In this document: piece after piece, positions 17,371 to 27,806 of the stretch | How the letters are laid out: each line of letters starts with the position of its first letter | Numbering within the stretch: position 1 is the first letter of the stretch | NCBI RefSeq assembly: GCF_014192225.1 | Contig: NZ_JACHXS010000003.1 | Location: forward strand, 186,001-250,000 | Source: Pseudoduganella umbonata | Lineage (GTDB): Bacteria; Pseudomonadota; Gammaproteobacteria; Burkholderiales; Burkholderiaceae_D | Reading direction: 5' to 3' | DNA: 64,000 nt | Program-made: the position numbers and the translations under genes | The notes under the pieces: generated by a model | Seen by the model: only the letters and a program-made list of their open reading frames with translations | What the model was told of the DNA's origin: nothing | Databases searched by the model: none

Positions 17371-18039
17371 ATGTCCGAACAACTTGCCGGGATCGACCTG
17401 GTTTCATATGTCGACGAAGCCAAGGCCGACGCCATCCACGTGTTCAATACGCTGCGCGAGAACCGCACGCTGTCGGCCAGCCTGACTTTCCACATCACGC
17501 ACCGCATTCCGGGCCACGACCTGCTGCTGGCGATCCGCTTCCCGGGCGGCCTGGCGCGCGACCAGACGCCGACGATCGGGCTGTCGAAGTTCTCCGAGGC
17601 CAGGGCGTCGCTGCTGAACGAGGAACGCCTCGATGCCGACACCGTGATCCACGTGCACACCAACTACCTGTCGGCATGGTCGCTGGCGCACAAGCCGTTC
17701 CCGATCCTGTACGTGGCCGCCGCGCGCCACCTGCTGGCGCGCGAGATCCCGAACCACCTGGAACGCACGCGCAGCCCGCTGGAGGTGATCCGCGAACGGC
17801 TCGACAACCATCCCGAGCTGGCACCGCCGCCGGCGCTGCTGGAATCGAACGGCGGCGCCAACTTCTGGGGCAAGGGCATCATCGGCACGTCGGAAACCAT
17901 CCTGTTCGTCGAAGAAGCGGCGCGCTACCAGGCGATCGCCGAGCAGATCGGCGGCGCCCAGGCCTACACGCCGGGCGCGCTGGAACTGCAGTGGAAACGC
18001 ACCGGCCTGCTGGAAAAATCGAAGGCATTCAGCGGGTGA
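17371..18039 (+). CDS. Class II aldolase/adducin-like protein
   Basis: A 222-residue protein with the family's metal-binding HVH in VIHVHTNYLSAWSLA and the C-terminal EEAARYQAIAEQIGG and LELQWKRTGL segments. Class II aldolases use a divalent metal to stabilise an enediolate; related domains act as epimerases, decarboxylases or cofactor-free scaffolds. Its strong AAAGGAG ribosome site and 28-bp gap place it second in the operon. An aldolase-fold protein beside Dsz-type genes is not part of the known 4S pathway and suggests a substrate with a carbonyl or hydroxy side chain. Confidence 0.75.
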   Translation: MSEQLAGIDLVSYVDEAKADAIHVFNTLRENRTLSASLTFHITHRIPGHDLLLAIRFPGGLARDQTPTIGLSKFSEARASLLNEERLDADTVIHVHTNYLSAWSLAHKPFPILYVAAARHLLAREIPNHLERTRSPLEVIRERLDNHPELAPPPALLESNGGANFWGKGIIGTSETILFVEEAARYQAIAEQIGGAQAYTPGALELQWKRTGLLEKSKAFSG

Positions 18040-18075
18040 ACTACTTCGGCTGAACTGCGGCGCCAGATTTACATG

Positions 18076-18104
18076 GCGGGCCACGATCGGGGATCGCGGC
18101 CCGC
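18076..18104 (+). other. Intra-operon RNA hairpin between aldolase-like and monooxygenase genes
   Basis: Two 13-base arms (GCGGGCC plus ACGATC, and GATCGC plus GGCCCGC) pair with one mismatch around a GGG loop in the only sizeable gap (95 bp) inside the operon. No T-run follows, so a segmental mRNA stability or processing element is more likely than a full terminator. Confidence 0.5.
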
Positions 18105-18134
18105 TCCCGAACATTCATATCAAAAGGTAATACC

Positions 18135-19508
18135 GTGAGCGAAAACAAGCGCCAGCTGGTGTTGAACGTCTTCCTGCAACGCTTCGGCCACCATCCCGCC
18201 GCCTGGCGGCATCCCAGTTCGACCGACAACGGCCGCCCCGACGTGGCGTGGTACCTGGAGGCGGCGAAGCTGGCCGAGGCGGCCAAGTTCGATACGTTCT
18301 TCCTGGCCGACTTCATCGGCCGCTCCGGCACCGTCACGCCGGACACGGGACGCAGCCCCGTCAACTACCAGTTCGAGCCGTTTACGCTGCTGTCGGCCGT
18401 CGCCGCCGTGACGGAGCGCATCGGCCTGGTGGCCACCGTCAACACCAACTACGAGCATCCGTACCACGTGGCCCGCAAGTTCACGTCGCTGGACCACCTG
18501 AGCGGCGGGCGCGCCGGCTGGAACGTGGTGTCGTCGTTCGGCGAGCATACCGCCGCCAACTTCGGCATCGAAGAGCCCCGCTCGCACGAGGAGCGCTACG
18601 AGCGCGCCGCCGAATTCGTCGAACTGAGCAAGGCATTGTGGGACAGCTGGGACGACGACGCGTTCGACCACCCGGACCGCGCCGCCGGCCAGTTCTACGA
18701 TCCCCGGTCGGGCCACCCGGTCCATTTCAAGGGCAAGTATTTTTCGTCCGAAGGCCTGCTGGACTACCCGCGGCCCGTGCAGGGCTACCCGGTGTTCGTC
18801 CAGGCCGGCAATTCGGAAACCGGCCGGGAGTTCGCCGCGCGGGTGGCCGAGATGACCTACTGCTCGGCCACGTCGCTGGGCGTGGCGCAGGCCTACTATG
18901 CCGACGTCAAGTCGCGCATGGCGAAGTACGGCCGCCACGAAGACCAGCTGAAGATCACCCCGGGCCTGTCGGTGGTGGTGGCCGAATCCGACCAGGAAGC
19001 GCAGGACCGCTTCGGCGAACTGCAGGCGCTGGTCGATTTCAGCAACCTCGAATTCGGCGGCTTCGACCTGTCCGGCTACCCGCTCGACGGGCCGCTGCCC
19101 GACCTGCCCTACGAGGCCGGCGCGAACGGCAAGGGGCGCTTCCAGCAGCAGCTGGAACTGGCGCGCCGCGAAAACCTGAGCATCCGCCAGCTGGTGCTGC
19201 GCTTCCGCGTGGCGCGCGGCCACCTGCAGGCGGTCGGCTCGGTGAAGACCGTGGCCGACCTGATCGAGCAGTGGTTCGTCGAGCGCGGCGCCGACGGCTT
19301 CAACGTCGTGCCGCCCTACCTGCCCCAGGGCTTCGCCGACTTCACCCGGCTGGTCGTGCCGGAACTGCAGCGGCGCGGCCTGTTCCGCACCGAGTACGCG
19401 GCGAAGACCTACCGCGAAAACCTGGGACTGGACCGGCCGGCCAACCCCAACGCAGCTCTGACACCGGCGCCGGCTTCCGCACCCGCCCCGGCGCGCAAGG
19501 CCGCCTGA
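18135..19508 (+). CDS. NtaA/SnaA/DszA-family FMNH2-dependent monooxygenase
   Basis: A 457-residue bacterial luciferase-like flavin monooxygenase. The opening LNVFLQRFGHHPAAWRHP, then FDTFFLADF, the LDHLSGGRAGWNVVSSF segment and GYPVFVQAGNS are typical of the NtaA/SnaA/DszA/DmoA branch. These enzymes take FMNH2 from a separate reductase and O2. DszA, of similar length (about 453), opens sulfones to sulfinates, the substrates of DszB. GTG start at 18135 with AAAAGG at the right distance. In this operon a sulfone or sulfide oxygenation step feeding the desulfinase is the natural reading, though NtaA-type substrates cannot be excluded. Confidence 0.85.
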   Translation: MSENKRQLVLNVFLQRFGHHPAAWRHPSSTDNGRPDVAWYLEAAKLAEAAKFDTFFLADFIGRSGTVTPDTGRSPVNYQFEPFTLLSAVAAVTERIGLVATVNTNYEHPYHVARKFTSLDHLSGGRAGWNVVSSFGEHTAANFGIEEPRSHEERYERAAEFVELSKALWDSWDDDAFDHPDRAAGQFYDPRSGHPVHFKGKYFSSEGLLDYPRPVQGYPVFVQAGNSETGREFAARVAEMTYCSATSLGVAQAYYADVKSRMAKYGRHEDQLKITPGLSVVVAESDQEAQDRFGELQALVDFSNLEFGGFDLSGYPLDGPLPDLPYEAGANGKGRFQQQLELARRENLSIRQLVLRFRVARGHLQAVGSVKTVADLIEQWFVERGADGFNVVPPYLPQGFADFTRLVVPELQRRGLFRTEYAAKTYRENLGLDRPANPNAALTPAPASAPAPARKAA

Positions 19509-19552
19509 CCGGGGCCGGCCCGGCTTTTCAATCCACACACTGCCCGAGAACC

Positions 19553-20611
19553 ATGCTGATCTACCTGCTGAAACGCCTTGCCGCGATCGTGCCCACGCTG
19601 CTGGGGGTGCTGACCATTACTTTCCTCGTCACCCAGTTCGTTCCGGGCGGACCAGTCGACCATATGCTGGCGCAGATCGACGGGGCGGACGTGCGCTCGG
19701 GCGGCGAAGCGGAAAGCAGCGGCGGCTGGAGCTACAGCGGGCGCAGCGGCATCGACGCCGCGCAGATCGGCCAGCTCAGCGAACTGTACGGCTTCGACCG
19801 GCCGCCGCTGGAACGCTACTGGCAGATGCTGAAGAACTTCGCGCGCTTCGAGTTCGGCGACAGCTATTTCCACAACCAGTCGGTGTGGTCGCTGATCAAG
19901 GACAAGCTGGGCGTCTCGGTATCGCTCGGCGTGTGGACGTTCTTCCTGACCTACCTGGTCTCGGTGCCGCTGGGGATCGCCAAGGCGGTGCGGGCCGGCA
20001 GCCGGTTCGACTTCATCACCAGCCTCCTCGTGCTGGCAGGCTACGCGGTGCCGGGATTCGTGCTGGGCGTGCTGCTGATCCTGCTGTTCGGCGGCGGTTC
20101 GTTCTGGGACATCTTCCCGCTGCGTGGCCTGACCTCGGACAACTTCGACGAGCTGACGCCGCTGGGCAAGGCGACCGACTACCTGTGGCACGTGACGCTG
20201 CCGGTGATCGCCTCGGTGGTCAGCCATTTCGCGATGAAGACCCTGCTGACGAAGAACATGTTCCTCGAGGAGATCCGCCGCCAGTACGTGCTGACGGCGC
20301 GCGCCAAGGGGCTGTCGGAACGCCAGGTGCTGTGGAAGCACGTGTTCCGCAACACGCTGCTGCCGCTGGTAACGGGCTTTCCCGCCACCTTCATCGCCGC
20401 CTTCTTCACCGGCAGCCTCTTGATCGAGACGCTGTTCTCGATCGACGGCCTGGGCCTGCTGTCGTACGAGTCGATCAACAGCCGCGACTATCCGGTGGTG
20501 CTGGGCACGCTGTACCTGTTCACGCTGATCGGCCTGTTCGTCAAGCTGGCCGGCGACATCGCCTATGTGCTGGTCGACCCGCGCATCCGTTTTTCGGCCC
20601 AGGAGAACTGA
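19553..20611 (+). CDS. YejB-type ABC importer permease
   Basis: A 352-residue inner-membrane permease of the dipeptide/oligopeptide class (OppB fold): N-terminal helix with RLAAIVPTLLGVLTITF, a long periplasmic loop (about 35-95), and the cytoplasmic EAA-loop equivalent RRQYVLTARAKGLSERQVLWKHVFRN. The length, the SGWSYSGR-like loop and the partner genes identify the YejABEF type, known for microcin C and other peptide import. Forty-four bases separate it from the monooxygenase gene. Frame is open upstream into that gene; ATG 19553 begins the membrane helix. Confidence 0.85.
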   Translation: MLIYLLKRLAAIVPTLLGVLTITFLVTQFVPGGPVDHMLAQIDGADVRSGGEAESSGGWSYSGRSGIDAAQIGQLSELYGFDRPPLERYWQMLKNFARFEFGDSYFHNQSVWSLIKDKLGVSVSLGVWTFFLTYLVSVPLGIAKAVRAGSRFDFITSLLVLAGYAVPGFVLGVLLILLFGGGSFWDIFPLRGLTSDNFDELTPLGKATDYLWHVTLPVIASVVSHFAMKTLLTKNMFLEEIRRQYVLTARAKGLSERQVLWKHVFRNTLLPLVTGFPATFIAAFFTGSLLIETLFSIDGLGLLSYESINSRDYPVVLGTLYLFTLIGLFVKLAGDIAYVLVDPRIRFSAQEN

Positions 20612-20612
20612 C

Positions 20613-21805
20613 ATGGCGCAATCCTATGCCACCCTGCCGCGACAGGCCTCCTTGCATCCTGCCGGGCACTCGCCTTCGCGTTCGCCCGGGCGGCGTATCT
20701 GGCAGCGCTTCCGCCGCCACCGCGCCGGCTACTGGAGCCTGCTGATCTTCGCGTTCCTGTTCGGCCTGAGCCTGGCCGGCGAACTGCTGTCGAACGACCG
20801 CCCGCTGCTGGTGTACTACCAGGGCCAGTGGTACTTTCCGCTGCTGCACGACTATGCCGAATCGGTATTCGGCGGCGCGCTGCCGATCCAGGCCGACTAT
20901 CTCGACCCGTTCATCCGCGCGCGCCTGCAGGCGCCGGGCAACTTCGCGCTGTATCCGCCGAATCCGTACTATTACGACACCCTCAATTATTTTTCCAGTG
21001 CCCACCACTTCCCCGCGCCGCCGTCGCGCGAGAACTGGCTCGGCACCGATATCGCCGGCTACGACATCGCGGCGCGCCTGCTGTACGGCTTCCGCGTGTC
21101 GGTCGCCTTCGCGCTGGCCCTGACGGCCGCGGGCACCATCCTGGGTGTGCTGATCGGCGCAGTGCAGGGGTATTTCGGCGGCAAGGTCGACCTGCTCGCC
21201 CAGCGCCTGATCGAAGTGTGGGGCTCGATGCCGGAGCTGTACCTGCTGATCATCTTCGCCTCCGTGTTCGAGCACAGCTTCCTGCTGCTGTTCGTGCTGC
21301 TGTCGCTGTTCGGCTGGATTCACCTGGCCGACTACGTGCGTGTCGAGTTCCTGCGCAACCGCCAGCTGGAATACGTGAAGGCGGCGCGCGCGATGGGCCT
21401 GTCGAGCTGGCAGATCATCTGGCGCCACGTGCTGCCCAACAGCCTGACCCCGGTGATCACGTTCCTGCCGTTCCGCATGAGCGCCGGCATCATGGCGCTG
21501 GCCAGCCTGGATTTCCTCGGCCTCGGCGTGACCGCGCCGGCGCCCAGCCTGGGCCACCTGCTGGCGCAGGGCAAAGCCAACCTGGATGCCTGGTGGATCG
21601 CCCTGTTCACCTTTGCCGTGCTGGTCGCCACGCTGATGCTGCTGACGTTCATGGGCGAAGCACTGCGCGACGCCCTCGACTCGCGCATCGCCGACGACAC
21701 GCTGGGGGCCGGGGAGCCGGATGCGGAGCCCGAAGCCGAAGCCCAAGCCGATGCGGCACCCGCCGCCGGCATCGCCCCGGGCCGGGTTCCTGCGAGGGAT
21801 GCGGC

Positions 21806-21809
<4 letters not shown>
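20613..21809 (+). CDS. YejE-type ABC importer permease
   Basis: A 398-residue permease, longer than generic OppC proteins because of the large first periplasmic segment (SNDRPLLVYYQGQWYFPLL, DYLDPFI...NPYYYDT), which is characteristic of YejE. The EAA loop is LEYVKAARAMGLSSWQIIWRHVLPN. A C-terminal Ala/Glu/Pro tail (about 365-398) is unusual and probably disordered. It begins two bases after the YejB-type stop with AGGAGA, and its stop overlaps the next start (ATGA). Confidence 0.87.
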
Positions 21810-23440
<1,631 letters not shown>

Positions 23441-23509
23441 TTGACCACTGAATCCGACCCATCGATCCGACTGATGTTCCCAGAATCTTCGCTCCTGCCC
23501 CATCGATCC

Positions 23510-25390
23510 ATGAAGCCATTTTCCGTTCTTGCCGGCGCCCTGCTGCTGGCGTTCCCCCCCGCCGGCTGGGCCGCGCACGGCGTTGCCCAGTTCGGCGAGC
23601 CGAAATACCCGGCCGACTTCAAGCACTTCGACTACGTCAATCCCGCCGCGCCGCGGGGCGGCACGCTGGCCCTGTCCAACACCAGCCAGGGCAGCAGCTT
23701 CGACAAGCTCAATCCGTTCAGCCTGAAAGGCAGGATCGCCCCCGGCGTGATGGAAATGATGTTCGAGACGCTGACCGTCTACAGCCTCGACGAGCCGAAC
23801 ACGCAATACGGCCTGCTGGCCGAGGATATCGACGTGGCGCCGGACTTCGGCTCGGTGACCTTCCGCCTGCACCCGGCGGCGCGCTTCGCGAACGGCGACC
23901 CCGTCACCGCCGCCGACGTCAAATACTCGTTCGACACACTCACTGGCCGCAAGGCCAGTCCGCGCTTCCGCGCCTACTTCGCCGAGATCGCCAGGCTGAC
24001 CGTGATCGATGCGCGCACCGTGCGCTTCGACTTCAGGCGCAAGGGCCGCGACCTGTCGTTCGTGGCCGGCAGCCTGCCGGTGTTTTCGCCGAAATGGGGG
24101 CAGGAAGCCGGCGGCAAGGCAGGCGGAAAAGAAGGTGGGAAGGCCGTGCCGTTCGACGAACTGCGGCTGCAGCCGCCCATCGCCACCGGCCCGTACCGGA
24201 TCGAGAAAGCCCTGGACGGGCGCGATGTCAGCTACCGCTACAACCCCGGCTACTGGGCCAGGGACCTGCCGGTACGGCGCGGGATGTTCAATTTCGACCG
24301 TGTCATCTACAAGCTGTACAAGGACAGGGACACCCAGGTCAACGCGATGCGCTCGGGCGACTACGATTTCTTCAGCGAAGTGCAGATGCGCTACTGGTGC
24401 TGCCAGTACATCGGCAGCCGTTTCGACAGCGGCGAACTGGTCAAGGAAAAGCTGCCGCATGCGAACCCGCCGGCGATGAACGGCTACGCGGTCAACCTGC
24501 GCCGCGACCGCTTCAAGGACCCACGCGTGCGGCTGGCCCTGAACTACGCGATGGATTTCGAATGGGTCAACCAGAAGATCTTCGCCAGCGAATTCAAGCG
24601 CGTGACCAGTTACTTTACGGGCACGCCGCTGGCTGCCACCGGCACTCCCGGTGCGGCGGAGCTGCGCCTGCTGGAACCGTACCGGGCGCAGCTCGACCCG
24701 GCCGTCTTCGGGCCCGTGATCACGCAACCCGGCACCCTGCCGCCGCAGTCGCTGCGCAACAACCTGATGGTGGCATTGAAACTGTTCGCCGAAGCCGGAT
24801 GGCACAACCGCGACGGCGTGCTGCGCAACGCCGCGGGCGAGCCGTTCGTCATCGAGATTTCCGCGTCGCGCGGCCAGAGCCCGTTCATGGATCCGTACTA
24901 CCGGGCCCTGTCCAAGCTGGGCATCGTGGTGCGCAAGAACCTGGCCGACGCCGCCACCGCGCGCAGCCGGATGAACGGCTACGACTACGACTTCGCCACC
25001 GTGGCGATGCGCGAGGCGCGCATGCCGGGTGCCGAACTGTGGCGCAACTTCAACAGCGCCGATGCCGCCAGGCCGGGCAAGGAAAACGTCATCGGCGTGC
25101 AGTCGCCCGTCGTCGACGACCTGATCAAGAAGCTGCTCGACGCCGGCTCGCGCGAGGAGCTGGAAGTGACCGCGCGGGCGCTCGACCGGGTGCTGCTGCA
25201 TGGCCACTACATCCTGCCGTGGCGCTACCTGACGGACCACTACCTGATCCGCCATCGCCGGCTGCAGCGCCCGGCCAAGCTGCCGCTGTACTACGGCGCG
25301 CAGGAGTGGGCCATCGCCACCTGGTGGGATAGCACTGCCCTGCCGGCCGTCACCGCCCGGGCCACCCCCGCAACCCGCCTTGAAAAATGA
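23510..25390 (+). CDS. YejA-type extracellular solute-binding protein
   Basis: A 626-residue periplasmic protein of the SBP_bac_5 family, the substrate-recognition part of the Yej-type importer. The ATG at 23510 starts a normal signal peptide (about 1-21: KPFSVLAGALLLAFPPAGWA), so the in-frame ATG at 23441 is not used. YejA hallmarks are FDYVNPAAPRGGTL, SFDKLNPF, NPGYWARDLPVRRGMFNFD and the WCCQYIG pair of cysteines. In enterobacteria yejA comes first in the operon; here it is last and the operon is headed by sulfur-oxidation-type genes, suggesting a changed cargo. Confidence 0.88.
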   Translation: MKPFSVLAGALLLAFPPAGWAAHGVAQFGEPKYPADFKHFDYVNPAAPRGGTLALSNTSQGSSFDKLNPFSLKGRIAPGVMEMMFETLTVYSLDEPNTQYGLLAEDIDVAPDFGSVTFRLHPAARFANGDPVTAADVKYSFDTLTGRKASPRFRAYFAEIARLTVIDARTVRFDFRRKGRDLSFVAGSLPVFSPKWGQEAGGKAGGKEGGKAVPFDELRLQPPIATGPYRIEKALDGRDVSYRYNPGYWARDLPVRRGMFNFDRVIYKLYKDRDTQVNAMRSGDYDFFSEVQMRYWCCQYIGSRFDSGELVKEKLPHANPPAMNGYAVNLRRDRFKDPRVRLALNYAMDFEWVNQKIFASEFKRVTSYFTGTPLAATGTPGAAELRLLEPYRAQLDPAVFGPVITQPGTLPPQSLRNNLMVALKLFAEAGWHNRDGVLRNAAGEPFVIEISASRGQSPFMDPYYRALSKLGIVVRKNLADAATARSRMNGYDYDFATVAMREARMPGAELWRNFNSADAARPGKENVIGVQSPVVDDLIKKLLDAGSREELEVTARALDRVLLHGHYILPWRYLTDHYLIRHRRLQRPAKLPLYYGAQEWAIATWWDSTALPAVTARATPATRLEK

Positions 25391-25414
25391 GGTCCTGATA
25401 GCGACAGATCAGCA

Positions 25415-25481
25415 GGGGTCTGTCCCCGCCAGTCGGTAATTTTTGTCCCGGTCGCCTGCCTTGATCAAGGGGACTGACCCC
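25415..25481. repeat. Pair of 13-bp near-palindromes of the G4-N5-C4 type
   Basis: GGGGTCTGTCCCC (25415-25427) and GGGGACTGACCCC (25469-25481) lie in the 160-bp gap between two convergent stops. The second is preceded by the palindrome TTGATCAA. They have the same length and layout as the 13-mers at 13.3-13.5 kb and may belong to one dispersed repeat family. A role as bidirectional terminators is possible. Confidence 0.75.
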
Positions 25482-25550
25482 GGTTCTTGCCAGCGTATCG
25501 AAAGCGCCAGCAAAAAACGGGGCAGTTGCCAATCAGCCTAGTACCGCCTA

Positions 25551-27320
25551 TCACCCCCCCACCGCGTGCAGCCGCCCCCTGGTCTGCAACGCGAACAGCC
25601 GCGCATACAGCCCGCCCTCCCTGGCCGCCAGCTCCGCATGGCCGCCCCGTTCCAGCACCCGGCCGCCCTGCATCACGAGGATCTGGTCCGCATTCATCAC
25701 GGTGCTCAGGCGGTGGGCGATGATCACCGAACTGCGGCCGGCCAGCAGGCGGTCCAGGCCCTGCTGCATCAGGTCTTCCGATTCGGAGTCCAGCGCGCTG
25801 GTGGCCTCGTCGAGGATGATCAGCTGCGGGTCCTTCAGGATGGCACGGGCGATGGCCACCCGCTGCTTCTCGCCCCCCGACAGCTTGATGCCGCGTTCGC
25901 CGACCAGCGTGTCGTAGCCCTGCTCCATGCTGCCGATGAACGCATCGGCATGCGCCGCCAGCGCCGCGTCGCGCACCTGCCCGGCGTTCGCGCCGGGCCG
26001 GGCGAAAGCGATGTTTTCGCCAATGCTGTCGTTGAACAGCGCCACGTCCTGCAGCACCACGCCCATCAGCGCGCGCACGCTGCGCTGCTGCCAGTCGCGC
26101 AGGTCGCGGCCATTGACGAGGATGCGGCCGCCGGTCGGGTCGTAGAAGCGCATCAGCAGCTTGACGATCGTCGTCTTGCCGCTGCCGCTGGTGCCGACCA
26201 GCGCCAGCGATTCGCCGGCCGCCAGGTGGAACGACACGTCGCGCAGCGCGTATTCGTCCTTGCCGGGATAGCGGAAATCGACATTGTCGAACGTGATGCT
26301 CTGCAGCGACTGCAACGGCTGGGCATCCGGACGGTCCGCCACCTCGGCTTCGACATCCAGCAATTCGACGAGGCGCTCGGCCGTGCTTTCGATTTCGCCG
26401 GCCTGGTTGATCTGGCGCGCGATCGGCGCGATCGTGTTCGTCAGGTTCTGCGTCAGCGTCAGCACGAGCAGGATGTCGCCGGGCGTGAAGCGCCCCGCCA
26501 GCGCACCGTACACGGTCAGCGTCACCGCGGCGAACACGCCGGCCGTGTTGACGACGTTCAGCGCCAGTTCCGAGCGCCACTCGGTCACGTGCAGCTGGTT
26601 GCGGGCGATCTTCCACTCCGCCTGCGTGGCGTCGTAGCGCTGCTTGACCGCGGGTTCGCCGCCGAAGCTGCGCACCGTGGCGATGTTGCCCACCATTTCG
26701 GCCAGCAGGCCCGTCATGCGCCCCGCCAGCACCTGCCAGCCGCGGCGGTGCGGCCGGGTCCAGCCGACGGTACGGTACGAGATCCAGAAATTAATCACCA
26801 GCACGACGGTCATGATCACGCCGACCAGCGGCGCCTTGACGAGCAGCACCACGACGATGAACACCATCTGCAAGATGTTCGCCAGCACGCCCTCGGTCAG
26901 CGCCGACAGCCACATCGTGATGCTGGTGATCGTGCTGAAGCGGTCCATGATCTCGCCCACGCGCGTCTTCTCGAAATAATCGATCGACTTCTGCGTCATG
27001 TTTTCAAAGACGCGCTGGCGGAACGTGCTGACGGTATCGAGCCACAGGTCGTCGGCCTGCTTGTTCTGGATGGCGCCGCACACCACCACGCCGAGCCGCA
27101 GCGCGAAGAACACGCCGACCAGCAGCGTGACCGCCCAGCTGGCCTCCTGGTACGTGATGCGCCCGGCCAGCATCGACGCGATGGCATCGACGACGCCCTT
27201 GTAGATATAGGGCGTGGCCGTGCCGAGCAGGCCGGCAACGGCGCCGACGGCGATCACGCCGACCACGCGGCGGCGGTATTCGGGAATGAACTGGATGGTT
27301 CTCCAGAGATTGTTTGTCAT
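25551..27320 (-). CDS. ABC exporter with fused membrane and ATPase domains (MsbA/MDR type)
   Basis: A 589-residue half-transporter that works as a homodimer. Six membrane helices (about 18-320) precede one nucleotide-binding domain with GTSGSGKTT, Q-loop LQDVALF, signature LSGGEKQR, Walker B LIILDEATSALDSES and the H-loop IAHRLST. The start at 27320 (MTNNLW) is the first ATG giving a normal cytosolic N-terminus; the frame runs 130 bp farther. Lipid or drug export is typical of this family but no neighbour specifies the cargo. Convergent with the Yej-type operon. Confidence 0.85.
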   Translation of the reverse strand: MTNNLWRTIQFIPEYRRRVVGVIAVGAVAGLLGTATPYIYKGVVDAIASMLAGRITYQEASWAVTLLVGVFFALRLGVVVCGAIQNKQADDLWLDTVSTFRQRVFENMTQKSIDYFEKTRVGEIMDRFSTITSITMWLSALTEGVLANILQMVFIVVVLLVKAPLVGVIMTVVLVINFWISYRTVGWTRPHRRGWQVLAGRMTGLLAEMVGNIATVRSFGGEPAVKQRYDATQAEWKIARNQLHVTEWRSELALNVVNTAGVFAAVTLTVYGALAGRFTPGDILLVLTLTQNLTNTIAPIARQINQAGEIESTAERLVELLDVEAEVADRPDAQPLQSLQSITFDNVDFRYPGKDEYALRDVSFHLAAGESLALVGTSGSGKTTIVKLLMRFYDPTGGRILVNGRDLRDWQQRSVRALMGVVLQDVALFNDSIGENIAFARPGANAGQVRDAALAAHADAFIGSMEQGYDTLVGERGIKLSGGEKQRVAIARAILKDPQLIILDEATSALDSESEDLMQQGLDRLLAGRSSVIIAHRLSTVMNADQILVMQGGRVLERGGHAELAAREGGLYARLFALQTRGRLHAVGG

Positions 27321-27724
27321 AGTTGTGCCATGGATGTTGTGGAGGTGCGGTGAAACAGACCCTATGAGGCAAGAGCTGTGCCATCGAACTGCGGGCCAGC
27401 AAGCATCGGGTGGCGTGGGGGAGCCGGACAGGCCCGGGCCTCTGCGCAAAATGCAGCACGTGGACGGTGGCCGGTGTTGGGCAGCAAGCAGGCCGCTGGC
27501 GCAACAGTATTTGAGGGAGGAGCGCCGCTAATAAGCAATCAACATGGCAATGCTACATATACAGATAGCGAAAAAAACTGAAGACGTAGCGTCCTGTCGC
27601 GACGGAAAAGGACATCCGAAGTCTTCTACTGATGTGCATGACGGCTCCTAGCGAAGTATGGAGACTCAGCTGGCTTTCGATAATTTACTTCGACAATAAC
27701 ATTATCTTGTAAAGGGTCACGTTC
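27321..27724. other. Intergenic DNA at the border of an AT-rich island
   Basis: Some 400 bp without a convincing gene. Base composition falls sharply after about 27530, from the GC-rich background to AT-rich DNA that continues through the next gene. No transposase, tRNA or clear att repeat is visible at this edge. Confidence 0.7.
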
Positions 27725-27754
27725 TTGACAATACTGTCTGGAGTGTCACATAGT
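27725..27754 (+). promoter_or_regulatory. Sigma-70 promoter for the DUF1036 gene
   Basis: TTGACA (27725-27730, perfect -35) and CATAGT (27749-27754) are 18 bp apart, 53 bp before the start at 27807. The spacer includes TGTC and TGTCA, which partly repeat the -35 region in inverted form (GACA-N4-TGTC). Confidence 0.5.
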
Positions 27755-27806
27755 GCAAAGTCGAAATTACGAGCTAAAGACTTGAGCCAGTATGAAAGGA
27801 CGACAT

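Noticed and set aside
27570..27790. Small gene in the AT-rich gap before the DUF1036 gene
   Set aside because: No frame has a ribosome site or a plausible protein; the DNA is better explained as a promoter region.
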